DNA from: a virus
Strand: one strand, 5' to 3'
IMG/VR virus record: IMGVR_UViG_3300037493_001386
Span: 1-62,297 of that record
DNA length: 62,297 bases
The number at the start of each line of letters is the position of its first letter. Within the stretch, counting starts at the first letter, position 1. Below, one piece after another: positions 1 to 7,121 of the stretch. The notes beneath the pieces were generated by a model. That model was not told the origin of the DNA and did not search any database. It worked only from the letters and a program-made list of their open reading frames with translations. The translations under genes were made by a program, and so were the position numbers.

Positions 1-106
1 AGTAGGTAAAGATTTAAACTACGCATTATCAATTGTTGAATGGTATTCAGCAACAGACAAGCAAGACAAAGAAGTTAAATTAATCCTAAATCAAATCTGG
101 AATTAA
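1..106 (+). CDS. Small early protein, C-terminal part (5' end outside window)
   Basis: This is the last 34 or so codons of a 50-residue protein that is complete at 37083-37235. The DNA is identical over the shared part. The reading frame starts at base 2 and ends with TAA at 104-106. No family is recognised. In the full copy the gene follows a strong TAnnTTTG promoter and precedes a short terminator hairpin, like other small early genes here. Confidence 0.75.
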   Translation, partial: VGKDLNYALSIVEWYSATDKQDKEVKLILNQIWN

Positions 107-127
107 TAACCAACTAAGGGAGGCTCA
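1..127 (+). repeat. 127-bp exact direct repeat, copy 1
   Basis: Identical to 37130-37256 at every base; the first mismatch is T at 128 against G at 37257. It covers the 3' half of a small early gene and the first arm of its terminator. The left edge coincides with the window edge, so the true extent to the left cannot be seen. Confidence 0.97.
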
Positions 128-145
128 TACCTCCCTATATTTTCA
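118..145 (+). terminator. Hairpin terminator after small early gene
   Basis: GGGAGG at 118-123 pairs with CCTCCC at 130-135 across a 6-nt loop and is followed by a T-rich run. In the copy at 37247-37264 two changes break the second arm, so that version should be weaker. Confidence 0.6.
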
Positions 146-185
146 TTTTTAAATTTTTAATTAATCAATCCTAAATTCGTGTAAT

Positions 186-557
186 ATGAAAACTGAATCC
201 AAATTATCACTTTCCCAAATCTTAAATAACTATATCGACTTTTACGAACTTAGAGTTAGTGAGTTGATGGTAAAATTAGAATCAGATTACCTATACCAGT
301 TACCTTGGCTTGGGGAGGAAATCTATAAGTATAAGTATACCATTGCATATTACAAGTCAATGCTTAATGATTTGCAATCTGAGACCGATGGAGTTGTACT
401 TGGATATCATACAAGAATGTTATTAAACTACTGCAAGAGGGCATATAATGTAAGGGAAAATTCAACTGGTACATTGCATCGTGAGGTATCTACTTGGAAA
501 TTTCAATGCAATTTGGAAATACTTGAAAAGATTGAACAACTAACTAACAATAACTAA
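186..557 (+). CDS. Hypothetical early protein, 123 aa
   Basis: I do not recognise a family. The protein is soluble, rich in Leu, Glu and Tyr, and predicted mostly helical, with no membrane segment and no clear metal or nucleotide motif. It follows a terminator hairpin and is preceded by an AT-rich leader without a Shine-Dalgarno site, typical of this phage. Genome B lacks it; there a 65-residue protein at 37302-37499 occupies the slot, so this is a variable accessory position. Confidence 0.75.
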   Translation: MKTESKLSLSQILNNYIDFYELRVSELMVKLESDYLYQLPWLGEEIYKYKYTIAYYKSMLNDLQSETDGVVLGYHTRMLLNYCKRAYNVRENSTGTLHREVSTWKFQCNLEILEKIEQLTNNN

Positions 558-586
558 TAATAAATCAATCACTAAAATCAATCAAA

Positions 587-1081
587 ATGAAAAAGCAAAA
601 AATGAAATTATCAGGAAGTTTCTTTAATTATTTAATGGGAAACAATGAAAGTATACCAGTAGTCGGTCAAGGCGGAACGGTTCTCGGATACTCGGACCGA
701 CACGCCTTTGAAGTACTGGAGGTATCAAAATGTGGGAAGAAAGTTCTATGCGAATATTACAAGGCAAAGAGAACTGATGATTGGGGAATGAGCGATTCGC
801 AGTCCTATGAATATACTGAGCTTAACGGGCATCAATTTACTCTTGAGTACCGATATGGTTCTTGGAAAGTAAAACATCAGGAAATGCATTTTGAAGAGGC
901 GCATTGGAAACTTTATTATGCTGCTGGAAATGACGGATATGAAAAGTATATCAAACCATATCAGGATGATAATGGAACCACTAACGTACTGGTAAAAGAT
1001 GTGACCAAAATGTATATCACATACTCAAAGAAGAACGTAATATTTGGAGTTAGAAATGAATACTATGATTATTCATTCTAA
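587..1081 (+). CDS. Hypothetical early protein, 164 aa
   Basis: No family recognised. The protein has many Tyr, Trp and Lys residues and alternating hydrophobic segments that suggest a beta-rich fold. Its DNA is locally more GC-rich (for example around 660-710) than its neighbours, which may point to separate acquisition. It is absent from genome B. It sits 29 nt after the preceding gene and ends at a GGGGA/TCCCC hairpin, so the two genes probably share a transcript. The gene also carries one of only three AGCT sites in genome A (about 828). Confidence 0.75.
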   Translation: MKKQKMKLSGSFFNYLMGNNESIPVVGQGGTVLGYSDRHAFEVLEVSKCGKKVLCEYYKAKRTDDWGMSDSQSYEYTELNGHQFTLEYRYGSWKVKHQEMHFEEAHWKLYYAAGNDGYEKYIKPYQDDNGTTNVLVKDVTKMYITYSKKNVIFGVRNEYYDYSF

Positions 1082-1088
1082 AGATAAT

Positions 1089-1117
1089 GGGGAGTAACTT
1101 CCCCAATTATTTTTGAT
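1089..1117 (+). terminator. Hairpin terminator
   Basis: GGGGA at 1089-1093 pairs with TCCCC at 1100-1104, and a T-rich run follows. It separates two early units; a promoter begins immediately downstream. Confidence 0.6.
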
Positions 1118-1124
1118 TTTAATA

Positions 1125-1154
1125 TTGCATATTCAAAATATATTGTTACATTTA
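1125..1154 (+). promoter_or_regulatory. Bacteroidetes-type promoter for gene at 1187
   Basis: TTG at 1125-1127 (-33) and TACATTTA at 1147-1154 (-7, one mismatch to TAnnTTTG) are 19 nt apart. The stretch after TTG (CATATTCAAAA) is nearly the same at 6250, 37008 and 44622, giving a promoter family. Confidence 0.65.
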
Positions 1155-1186
1155 CAGAACATTAATCAATTACTAAATCAAACGAA

Positions 1187-1429
1187 ATGAATCGAAACCT
1201 TATTGAACACCAAGACACAATATTTTCAATGTTAGAAATTTACGCAAAAGGTAATATTGAAAGTATGGAAGTTGTTGATGCGCTGCAGACAGTTGTATTC
1301 CTGAAGATGAGCCTTGCTCGTCATATTGAAAATGATTTCAAATATATTGGATCAACTGAATATCACGTATTAGTTTCTTCAATTAACTCGTACAAAATAA
1401 GACTAATCAAATCTGTTTCTAATTACTAA
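1187..1429 (+). CDS. Hypothetical early protein, 80 aa
   Basis: No recognised domain. It is a short, probably all-helical soluble protein. It is the first gene after the promoter at 1125-1154 and the head of a run that continues into the SSB-like gene. There is no counterpart in genome B. The A-rich leader with AATCA repeats before the ATG is shared with other early genes. Confidence 0.65.
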   Translation: MNRNLIEHQDTIFSMLEIYAKGNIESMEVVDALQTVVFLKMSLARHIENDFKYIGSTEYHVLVSSINSYKIRLIKSVSNY

Positions 1430-1450
1430 TCAATCAAATTTCTAATTACT

Positions 1451-1744
1451 ATGAAAGCATCAACACTTTTCAAATCACAAGAAGGAAATACCTACTTCCA
1501 TTATGATCATCTAAATGGCTCAATGATTACCATTATAACTGATGGCTGCTATACTGGTATATTTACACGATGCGATAATAATTGCGCTGCAATGGCAAGG
1601 CAATTCCACAAGGAAGAATATCACAATGTGCCAGTAATATATCGTGACTATGTTGCAGTCACAACTGATGAATATGTAGAGGCCTTCGATAAGGCAATGG
1701 CAAAACTGGAAGATGCTGCAACCATAATGTTTAAATCACTTTAA
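1451..1744 (+). CDS. Conserved early phage protein, 97 aa
   Basis: Clearly homologous to the product of 37541-37834 in genome B, with the same length, the same start (MKAST) and the same ending (TIMFKSL). The protein is soluble and contains a few Cys and His residues but no clear zinc motif. The function is unknown. It always precedes the SSB-like gene, so a role in phage DNA metabolism or early takeover is an inference from position only. Confidence 0.8.
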   Translation: MKASTLFKSQEGNTYFHYDHLNGSMITIITDGCYTGIFTRCDNNCAAMARQFHKEEYHNVPVIYRDYVAVTTDEYVEAFDKAMAKLEDAATIMFKSL

Positions 1745-1771
1745 TTTTTAATCAATAAATCCAAATCAATT

Positions 1772-2479
1772 ATGTTACCAACACTAAATGCTCCAGTAGG
1801 AGGCGAATCAAATTACACGAATAAGATTGCACCAGTTGGTGTCCATCTTGCAAGAATCTACCAAATCATTGACTTAGGTACAACCGAACAAGGTGGTCAG
1901 TTTGGTGGCAAGAAAAGGAAAGTTCAGATACTATTTGAACTTCCTCTTGAAACTGCAGTCTTTGACCCTGAGAAAGGAGAGCAGCCATTCTATGCTCGCA
2001 ATATGTATACGTTGTCAATGCACGAGAAAAGCACCCTGAGAAAAGATGTGCATTCAATGCTTGGAAAAACATTGACAGATGATGAGGCTAAATCATTTAA
2101 TGTTTTTAATCTGCTTGGCAGAGAATGTATGGTTAGTATTATCCATCGACCAAGTGGTGATAAGGTATATGCCAACATTCAAACAATAACACCAGTTCCG
2201 AAAGGAATGGTTTGTCCTCCATCTGTTAACCCTCCTTTAGTGTTCTCAACGCAGATGCCTGATATGCAAGTATTCAGAATGCTTCCTGAGTTCGTACAAG
2301 ACAAGATTAAACTGAGCGACGAATTCATTGCCTATATGAATGCTCAGATGGCTGGTAACTATCCACCAAATAAACCGCAACCTATTCCACTACCAACATT
2401 TACTATCGAAAAGACGAATGATAGTGGTTTACAATGGATGCTTGGTGATGCAGAAGATCCTGATAAATTGCCATTCTAA
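1772..2479 (+). CDS. Putative phage ssDNA-binding (SSB-like) protein
   Basis: 235 residues. The N-terminal half has the pattern seen in phage OB-fold-type replication or recombination proteins: a HLARIYQIIDLG strand, a basic GGKKRKV segment, then a polar linker and an acidic C-terminus ending EDPDKLPF. An acidic tail is typical of SSBs, where it contacts partner proteins. The genome B homologue (37862-38572) keeps the same tail (EDPTKLPF). The gene sits just upstream of the exonuclease and helicase genes. The assignment rests on pattern and context and has not been searched. Confidence 0.55.
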   Translation: MLPTLNAPVGGESNYTNKIAPVGVHLARIYQIIDLGTTEQGGQFGGKKRKVQILFELPLETAVFDPEKGEQPFYARNMYTLSMHEKSTLRKDVHSMLGKTLTDDEAKSFNVFNLLGRECMVSIIHRPSGDKVYANIQTITPVPKGMVCPPSVNPPLVFSTQMPDMQVFRMLPEFVQDKIKLSDEFIAYMNAQMAGNYPPNKPQPIPLPTFTIEKTNDSGLQWMLGDAEDPDKLPF

Positions 2480-2487
2480 ATTCATAT

Positions 2488-2527
2488 GGTCGGAGATTTA
2501 ATAATTAGTTATTTCTCCGACCTTTTT
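2488..2527 (+). terminator. Strong intrinsic terminator
   Basis: GGTCGGAGA at 2488-2496 pairs perfectly with TCTCCGACC at 2514-2522 and is followed by TTTTT. It ends the SSB-like unit. Because the hairpin covers the ATG at 2486, that ATG is rejected as the start of the next gene. Confidence 0.85.
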
Positions 2528-2572
2528 AAAAATAATAGGAAAATAAAATTGTCCTACAAAAATCCTACAACT

Positions 2573-3223
2573 ATGAAATCAGAAATTATATTAAATGTTG
2601 ATTCGCTATATGAAGTGATCAATCATCCATCCACATTAAAAAGCCAACAATTAATTAATGATGCACCATCAAAGGTAGAAGATAAGTTAACCTATGATAT
2701 TATGGAGCATACCATTAAACTTGCCAATGATGTAGTCAAGTTAATTGAGACAAATCGTAAATCAATTACTGCTCCATTGGATGCCTACAAAAAGCAAATA
2801 ATGGAAATTGAAAAGGATGCAGTAGAACCATTAAAGAAGTTTATTGAATCTGGTAAGTCTCAACTGCTATCATACAATAATGAATTAGAAAAAGTGCAAC
2901 GAGAGGCAAATGAAAAACTAAGGATTGAATCTGAAGCGGCATTAATAAATTCTGATGCTGATGTATTTAATACTCTTGCTGGATACTTTACCGACCAATC
3001 AGTTTCAATTAATACTGAGCAGCCAAAGAATATCAGGACTACTAAGAAGGCTCGCATTTGTGGCGAAGTAAACTGGTCAATGGTACTTAATGTATTATTT
3101 GCAGCCGAGTCATTGGACTACCAAGACTTACTAACTCCACTTGCAAAGGCAATGGAAAAATGCGGAGTTGTAATGATTGAAGGTATTGAAATCTATGATC
3201 ACAAAACACAAGTAATAAGATAA
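2573..3223 (+). CDS. Coiled-coil phage protein, possibly recombination-related (DUF1351-like?)
   Basis: 216 residues from the ATG at 2573. That start is chosen because an upstream in-frame ATG (2486) lies in a terminator and because the genome B homologue starts at the equivalent place. Residues about 60-125 form a long charged helix or coiled coil, followed by a compact C-terminal region. Similar layouts occur in phage proteins encoded beside recombinases and exonucleases, and here the RecE-like exonuclease follows closely. The exact family is uncertain. Confidence 0.6.
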   Translation: MKSEIILNVDSLYEVINHPSTLKSQQLINDAPSKVEDKLTYDIMEHTIKLANDVVKLIETNRKSITAPLDAYKKQIMEIEKDAVEPLKKFIESGKSQLLSYNNELEKVQREANEKLRIESEAALINSDADVFNTLAGYFTDQSVSINTEQPKNIRTTKKARICGEVNWSMVLNVLFAAESLDYQDLLTPLAKAMEKCGVVMIEGIEIYDHKTQVIR

Positions 3224-3226
3224 GTT

Positions 3227-3727
3227 ATGGAAGATAAAAAACCAGTACTAAATTTCAGAGGTGCAAATCCAATTAAACCAGTTTCAATTAATCAACACAT
3301 AAATCCAAAACAAATGAATACACAATTAACTATTGCTGATGAATTAAAAGTATCGCAAACTCATAAATATAAATTTGCGCCACATAACCATTCCGAAATT
3401 ATTAAGGCACTTGACACTTATAGGAATCATTTTAATATAGGTACTCAGGAGTTCTCTAAAATGGCTGGATATTGGGAAGGGCACTTTAATGCTTTATGTA
3501 CCTATAAACATAAATTCTCTGAGCCAAGTTATAGAAAATACAGAGAAGTGGTTATGGCATTAAAGGCAAAAGAATTAAATAAAGAAAAGCCAGTCTATGC
3601 GCCAACAGAACCAGCAACAATTAACAATACTGAATTAACAGAAGATATCTGCATTAACTTTTTGAAAGCGACCGGAGAATATAAAATATCCAAATTAGAA
3701 ACTATTACTAATTGGGTTGAATTATGA
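3227..3727 (+). CDS. Hypothetical protein, 166 aa (genome A only)
   Basis: No recognised family. There is a polar, probably disordered N-terminus (about 1-45), then a helical region with a possible helix-turn-helix character (about 60-100), and a short C-terminal helix. It starts 3 nt after the previous stop and overlaps the next gene by 4 nt (ATGA), so it is translationally coupled in the nuclease operon. Genome B lacks it: there the coiled-coil gene directly overlaps the exonuclease. Confidence 0.7.
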   Translation: MEDKKPVLNFRGANPIKPVSINQHINPKQMNTQLTIADELKVSQTHKYKFAPHNHSEIIKALDTYRNHFNIGTQEFSKMAGYWEGHFNALCTYKHKFSEPSYRKYREVVMALKAKELNKEKPVYAPTEPATINNTELTEDICINFLKATGEYKISKLETITNWVEL

Positions 3728-4332
3728 CACGAAATGATTTCATTTATTATCCAGCATTATCGTGTTCTAAAATAAAGAAGTACTATACTGGAGATATTAG
3801 TTATGCAAAAGTAGCAATGGAAAAAGGCATTAGTATCCATAACCAATTGCTGGAAACTAAACCTGAGGATATGAATCCTGAAGCATTTAATATTCATAAC
3901 GCAATAGGTAACCATCCAATTGCATCAAGAATAATGTATGAATCAATTAATGAATATCCAATAATAAAAGACGTAACTATTGGAAAGCATACTATTCAAG
4001 GGAAAGCACTATTTGATATCTATAATGAGAAATTAAATCTGATAGCAGATATCAAAACAACATCTGCCAAAACATTGGATGTATTCGCATCAGATATGAT
4101 TAAGCACTATAATCACATTCAAGCAGTTTGGTACTCCCTAATCGCTGGAATTGATCCCAAGAACTTCTATTACATTGGAGTAACATCAATGTCTAAAAAA
4201 GTAGGGAGTAAATCTGATAGCATATTTATATATAGGCATAATGATAATGAGATTTCAGATGCTTATAAATTGATTACTGGATACCTTGATATAAATATTG
4301 CAGAACTAAAAGATAAATACAAAAGCAAATGA
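3724..4332 (+). CDS. PD-(D/E)XK exonuclease, RecE/exonuclease VIII-like
   Basis: 202 residues. The core fits the PDDEXK_1 phage exonuclease family: N-terminal LSCSKIKKYY segment, conserved His near 39, Asp98 in KALFDIY, then the ADIKTT strand (Asp109, Lys111) and a C-terminal AGIDPKNFYYIGV strand. Such enzymes resect dsDNA ends for single-strand annealing recombination. The position between the SSB-like protein and the VRR-NUC nuclease fits. The genome B homologue (39277-39894) keeps all these motifs. Confidence 0.8.
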   Translation: MTRNDFIYYPALSCSKIKKYYTGDISYAKVAMEKGISIHNQLLETKPEDMNPEAFNIHNAIGNHPIASRIMYESINEYPIIKDVTIGKHTIQGKALFDIYNEKLNLIADIKTTSAKTLDVFASDMIKHYNHIQAVWYSLIAGIDPKNFYYIGVTSMSKKVGSKSDSIFIYRHNDNEISDAYKLITGYLDINIAELKDKYKSK

Positions 4333-4697
4333 ATGTAGTTTCAAGTACAGATTATGATTTGCTTTTTAGTTATAATCCTTGCGATATATTTCATTATTAT
4401 AATATTGATGAGATGCACGGATTGAATTTATATGACTGCATAAATTATAATAACACAAAAGAATCTGCATACTTTGCTGGTTGGTGCAATCTAATTCCAA
4501 ACTCAAATAGGCATTATGTATTTATTAATCTAAGTAGATGTAATAATGATATAGAGACATTTGGATTAATAATGCACGAACTGATGCATCTTAGTTTTGA
4601 TCTTCATACAGATGAAGAAGAATTAATTACTTGGGCGGAAAATGAATCTTACAAAGTATTTCAAATAATTAAAAACAATTTAATAAATGAATCCTGA
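4329..4697 (+). CDS. Putative zinc metallopeptidase-like protein (HExxH)
   Basis: 122 residues. An HELMH motif (His83, Glu84, His87) on a predicted helix, with acidic residues some 10-20 positions later, matches a zincin active site. No signal peptide or membrane segment is seen, so it would act in the cytoplasm. Phage proteins of this kind include ImmA/IrrE-like repressor proteases, but no helix-turn-helix partner is adjacent, so the role is open. It overlaps both neighbours. Genome B replaces it with an unrelated 79-residue protein. Confidence 0.6.
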   Translation: MNVVSSTDYDLLFSYNPCDIFHYYNIDEMHGLNLYDCINYNNTKESAYFAGWCNLIPNSNRHYVFINLSRCNNDIETFGLIMHELMHLSFDLHTDEEELITWAENESYKVFQIIKNNLINES

Positions 4698-5151
4698 ATT
4701 AGTTAGCCACATTGAATACTTAACTGGTAAGTCAATTAAGTTTAAAGAGATAGAAAATAGGTATGCCATTGGAGTTAAAAGATGGTTTCTTTGCGGAGGT
4801 GATTTGCCATCAATTGAAATAGCAAAGTATCTTGATATCAGCCATAATAAATTGACACTATTAATTCAGAAGCAAATGTCAAAAGTTACTGGTATAAAAC
4901 TTAAAGATGAAGCACCAATAGTTGATGTAATGTATACTCCATATTCATTAGAGAAATTATATCCTAAGTCTTACAGATTTGATTGGCAGCCAGTATATGA
5001 ATTAAACTATTATCTTTACCTCGCTAACAATTCAAGGGATCAAATAATTGATAATTACAAAGTATTTCTAAATGAGTCACGAGGTAGAGATATACAAAGT
5101 CATAGCAAGGTATCTTTCAATAAAATATCCAAAGGTAATATTCAGATTTGA
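4687..5151 (+). CDS. Conserved hypothetical protein, 154 aa
   Basis: Homologous to 40126-40590 in genome B. The segment around residues 35-65 (GGDLPSIEIAKYLDISHNKL) reads like a helix-turn-helix, so DNA binding is possible. The final 80 nt overlap the VRR-NUC gene in another frame, and this overlap is kept in genome B. Its C-terminus differs between the phages because the overlapping nuclease sequence constrains it. The function is unknown; a replication or recombination accessory role is inferred from the neighbours. Confidence 0.7.
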   Translation: MNPELVSHIEYLTGKSIKFKEIENRYAIGVKRWFLCGGDLPSIEIAKYLDISHNKLTLLIQKQMSKVTGIKLKDEAPIVDVMYTPYSLEKLYPKSYRFDWQPVYELNYYLYLANNSRDQIIDNYKVFLNESRGRDIQSHSKVSFNKISKGNIQI

Positions 5152-5455
5152 TTTTGCTGCTGGTATGTATCTGAGTCCATATATGGCAACAAAGCATAGG
5201 TCGCAAAATCCAATAAAAGGATATCCCGATTTATTTATTGCTTTACCTCGTGGAAAATTTGCTGGTCTATTTATTGAAATCAAAACTGAGAAAGCGAATC
5301 CATTTAAAAAGGATGGCACTTTGAAATCTAACGAGCATACAGAAAGACAAGCCGAAGTATTATCAATGCTGAATGAGGTTGGATACTATGCAGTATTTAC
5401 AAGTGGTGTTGACGAAACAATAAAAATTATAGAGAACTATATACATCAAAAATAA
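5072..5455 (+). CDS. VRR-NUC domain nuclease (Holliday-junction-resolvase-like)
   Basis: 127 residues that fit the VRR-NUC fold over their whole length: GYPDLFI (Asp53), IEIKTEK (Glu69, Lys71) and HTERQAEVL with Gln93 form the PD-(D/E)XK active site. Stand-alone phage versions are thought to act on branched DNA during recombination or before packaging. It overlaps the upstream gene by 80 nt in both genomes. The structured RNA follows within 20 nt. Confidence 0.85.
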   Translation: MSHEVEIYKVIARYLSIKYPKVIFRFDFAAGMYLSPYMATKHRSQNPIKGYPDLFIALPRGKFAGLFIEIKTEKANPFKKDGTLKSNEHTERQAEVLSMLNEVGYYAVFTSGVDETIKIIENYIHQK

Positions 5456-5460
5456 TTTTC

Positions 5461-5468
5461 TATTTTAG
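5461..5468 (+). promoter_or_regulatory. Possible promoter for the structured RNA
   Basis: TATTTTAG resembles the -7 box with one mismatch and lies just before the RNA. The equivalent in genome B is TAACTTAG at 43820-43827. No convincing -33 element is seen, so this is tentative. Confidence 0.35.
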
Positions 5469-5580
5469 CAACATTCAGAGGTGGTATCCTGAATGCAACA
5501 AAAATATGTCGCCCTATGGTGACTGAGAGGCAACGATTAAAATCTGAGCCGATACCACCTCAGTCTTCATAGGGCATTTT
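5469..5580 (+). ncRNA. Two-hairpin kissing-loop RNA with terminator-like 3' stem
   Basis: Hairpin 1 pairs CATTCAG (5472-5478) with CTGAATG (5489-5495). Its whole 10-nt loop (5479-5488) is perfectly complementary to 5551-5560, which lies inside hairpin 2. Hairpin 2 pairs GCCCTATG (5511-5518) with CATAGGGC (5568-5575) and GACTGAG (5521-5527) with CTCAGTC (5559-5565), then runs into TTTTT. Genome B has the same structure at 43831-43936 with two compensatory base-pair changes. It ends about 15 nt before the initiator gene and may be a small RNA or a leader controlling that gene. Confidence 0.8.
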
Positions 5581-5594
5581 TAATTCTTATAACA

Positions 5595-6215
5595 ATGAAT
5601 AATCGGGACACTTGCATTTTTTATCGATCAATGTTTGAATCTATAAAGGAACTTCCAAAAGAGAATCAGGCAGAACTATACAATGCCATATTTGAATACT
5701 CTTTAGATTTTGTTGAACCTGAATTGGCTGGTCTATCAATGACAATATGGAGACTTATAAAGCCAGTACTGGAAAAAGGAAATACTAATTACATTAACGG
5801 AAGCAGACCGAAAGCGAAGCAGATAGTAAGCGAAACCGAAGCGAAACCGAAGCGAAGTAGAAGCAAAAGGCAAGCCTATAAGGATAAGGATAAGGATGTA
5901 GATATAGATAATGATATTATTGTTAAAGCACCATCTTTCAAGGCAATGACTAATGATGACTTAATAAATCAGATCAAACCATTTATAGAAAAGTACGGAA
6001 AGGACACTTGCAATGCTTTCTATTCATACTGGTCGGAACCACTTTCCAATGGTAGGATGAGATTGACAGAACAGAAGGCTTGGGATACCAGTAGAAGACT
6101 TTTCACTTGGAAACAGAGGGAGAAGCAGCCTGAATCTTCATATGTAAAAAAAGTACCAGTGCCTTTCAATCGCAGTAGTCAAGGGCAAACCTATGTAGGG
6201 GATGATGTGGTATAA
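5595..6215 (+). CDS. DUF6291-type protein, putative replication initiator
   Basis: 206 residues. The N-terminus (CIFYRSMFESIKELP to about residue 70) matches the DUF6291 pattern found in Bacteroidetes prophages, a winged-helix/DnaD-like initiator setting. A charged low-complexity linker (about 73-110, Lys/Arg/Asp) follows, then a conserved C-terminal helical domain (about 115-185) that ends near GQTYVGDDV. The linker is encoded by 11-nt iterons, as expected for an initiator gene that contains its own origin. The homologue is 43949-44587. The initiator role is inferred from layout, RNA, iterons and the downstream DnaB. Confidence 0.65.
   Translation: MNNRDTCIFYRSMFESIKELPKENQAELYNAIFEYSLDFVEPELAGLSMTIWRLIKPVLEKGNTNYINGSRPKAKQIVSETEAKPKRSRSKRQAYKDKDKDVDIDNDIIVKAPSFKAMTNDDLINQIKPFIEKYGKDTCNAFYSYWSEPLSNGRMRLTEQKAWDTSRRLFTWKQREKQPESSYVKKVPVPFNRSSQGQTYVGDDVV
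5813..5935 (+). repeat. 11-nt iterons plus AT-rich tract: candidate replication origin
   Basis: Repeats of AGCGAAnnnGA type lie at 5813-5823 and, back to back, at 5829-5839, 5840-5850, 5851-5861 and 5862-5872 (the last degenerate). An AT-rich stretch with ATAAGG repeats follows to about 5935. Because 11 is not a multiple of 3, the repeats cycle through reading frames and are not explained by a repeated peptide. Genome B has the same array at 44172-44226. Confidence 0.65.
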
Positions 6216-6246
6216 AAAAAAATTTAAAAATATTTTGATAAATGTA

Positions 6247-6276
6247 TTGCATATTCAAAAAACTATATTAAGTTTG
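6247..6276 (+). promoter_or_regulatory. Bacteroidetes-type promoter for gene at 6298
   Basis: TTG at 6247-6249 and TAAGTTTG at 6269-6276 are separated by 19 nt, a full match to the Bacteroidetes -33/-7 pattern. It shares the CATATTCAAAA spacer motif with the other early promoters. Confidence 0.8.
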
Positions 6277-6297
6277 CAGAACACTAAATCAAACACT

Positions 6298-6555
6298 ATG
6301 AAAATTTCAGCAAAACAAATCGTAAGAAGAACGAATAAAAATACTGCAACCACTATAATGGAGGGATATCATATGACTAAAATTGGTAATGACAATATTG
6401 GATGGAGAGGAGCAGAAGAAAATGAATATCATTTTATTACCAAGTATGGAAGTAAAATTCCGAAATGCGGTCAAGAAACAATAATAAGGGTTCTTGAAAT
6501 TGAATCTGAATTAATAAGATTTGATGGAGCGAATATTTACATAAAATTTAATTAA
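6298..6555 (+). CDS. Hypothetical early protein, 85 aa
   Basis: The start is ATG 6298, about 20 nt after the -7 box. An upstream in-frame ATG (6202) would lie inside the initiator gene and upstream of the promoter, so it is rejected. The protein has a basic N-terminus and a probable beta-rich remainder; no family is recognised. Genome B has no clear counterpart, although a different small gene occupies the same promoter position (44684). Confidence 0.65.
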   Translation: MKISAKQIVRRTNKNTATTIMEGYHMTKIGNDNIGWRGAEENEYHFITKYGSKIPKCGQETIIRVLEIESELIRFDGANIYIKFN

Positions 6556-6582
6556 TCAATCACTCTTAATAAATACTATAAT

Positions 6583-6789
6583 ATGACAACACAACACTAC
6601 TCGGAAGTTTTTCGGTCTGAAATAAGCCGCAAAAATGATCTACTGGATTTAATAAGCGAAGAGTTAACTGATACTCTTGTATACCTATCATCAAGTAAAT
6701 TTCAAGGCTTTGAAAACAACTATGTCAATGCTCAGGAAATGGCAAACAGAATACTGGAAATAAGGAGTCTAATTTTAGCAAAATACTAA
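6583..6789 (+). CDS. Hypothetical protein, 68 aa
   Basis: A small, acidic, probably all-helical protein beginning MTTQ, as does the 64-residue protein at 44684 in genome B, though wider similarity is weak. It ends at a strong hairpin terminator. The function is unknown. Confidence 0.6.
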   Translation: MTTQHYSEVFRSEISRKNDLLDLISEELTDTLVYLSSSKFQGFENNYVNAQEMANRILEIRSLILAKY

Positions 6790-6797
6790 TCTATTCA

Positions 6798-6822
6798 GGG
6801 AGGCAAACGGCCTCCCTATTTT
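6798..6822 (+). terminator. Intrinsic terminator
   Basis: GGGAGGC at 6798-6804 pairs with GCCTCCC at 6810-6816 and is followed by TATTTT. It closes the small early unit that starts at 6247. Confidence 0.75.
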
Positions 6823-6843
6823 AACCAACTTAATAATTGAAAT

Positions 6844-7065
6844 ATGAATAATGCATTTCAGCCAATGGACGAGTCTTTAAGACTAAAAAGAATTTATGAC
6901 TTACAGAATATCTTGTATAAAATGGATTACTACCAAAGGGAGAGCGGATTTATCGCAGAGGATATATTGGGTAATCTAACATTCTTTGATTCTGAGCCAT
7001 CGTTTGGTGGCGCATTTATTACACGAGGTGACATTTTAGACTTCATAGATATATTCAATGGCTAA
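6844..7065 (+). CDS. Hypothetical protein, 73 aa
   Basis: A small acidic protein with no recognised motif, flanked by a terminator upstream and the RadC-like gene downstream. It is absent from genome B. Its ATG follows an A-rich leader (TTGAAAT) typical of these genes. Confidence 0.55.
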   Translation: MNNAFQPMDESLRLKRIYDLQNILYKMDYYQRESGFIAEDILGNLTFFDSEPSFGGAFITRGDILDFIDIFNG

Positions 7066-7121
7066 TCATTATTGATGGCTGCAAATCACATATAATACAC
7101 AATCTTAATCAATCAATCGTT

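Noticed and set aside
2486-2572. Upstream in-frame ATG for the coiled-coil gene
   Set aside because: The ATG lies in the first arm of a perfect terminator hairpin, and the genome B homologue starts at the place equivalent to 2573.
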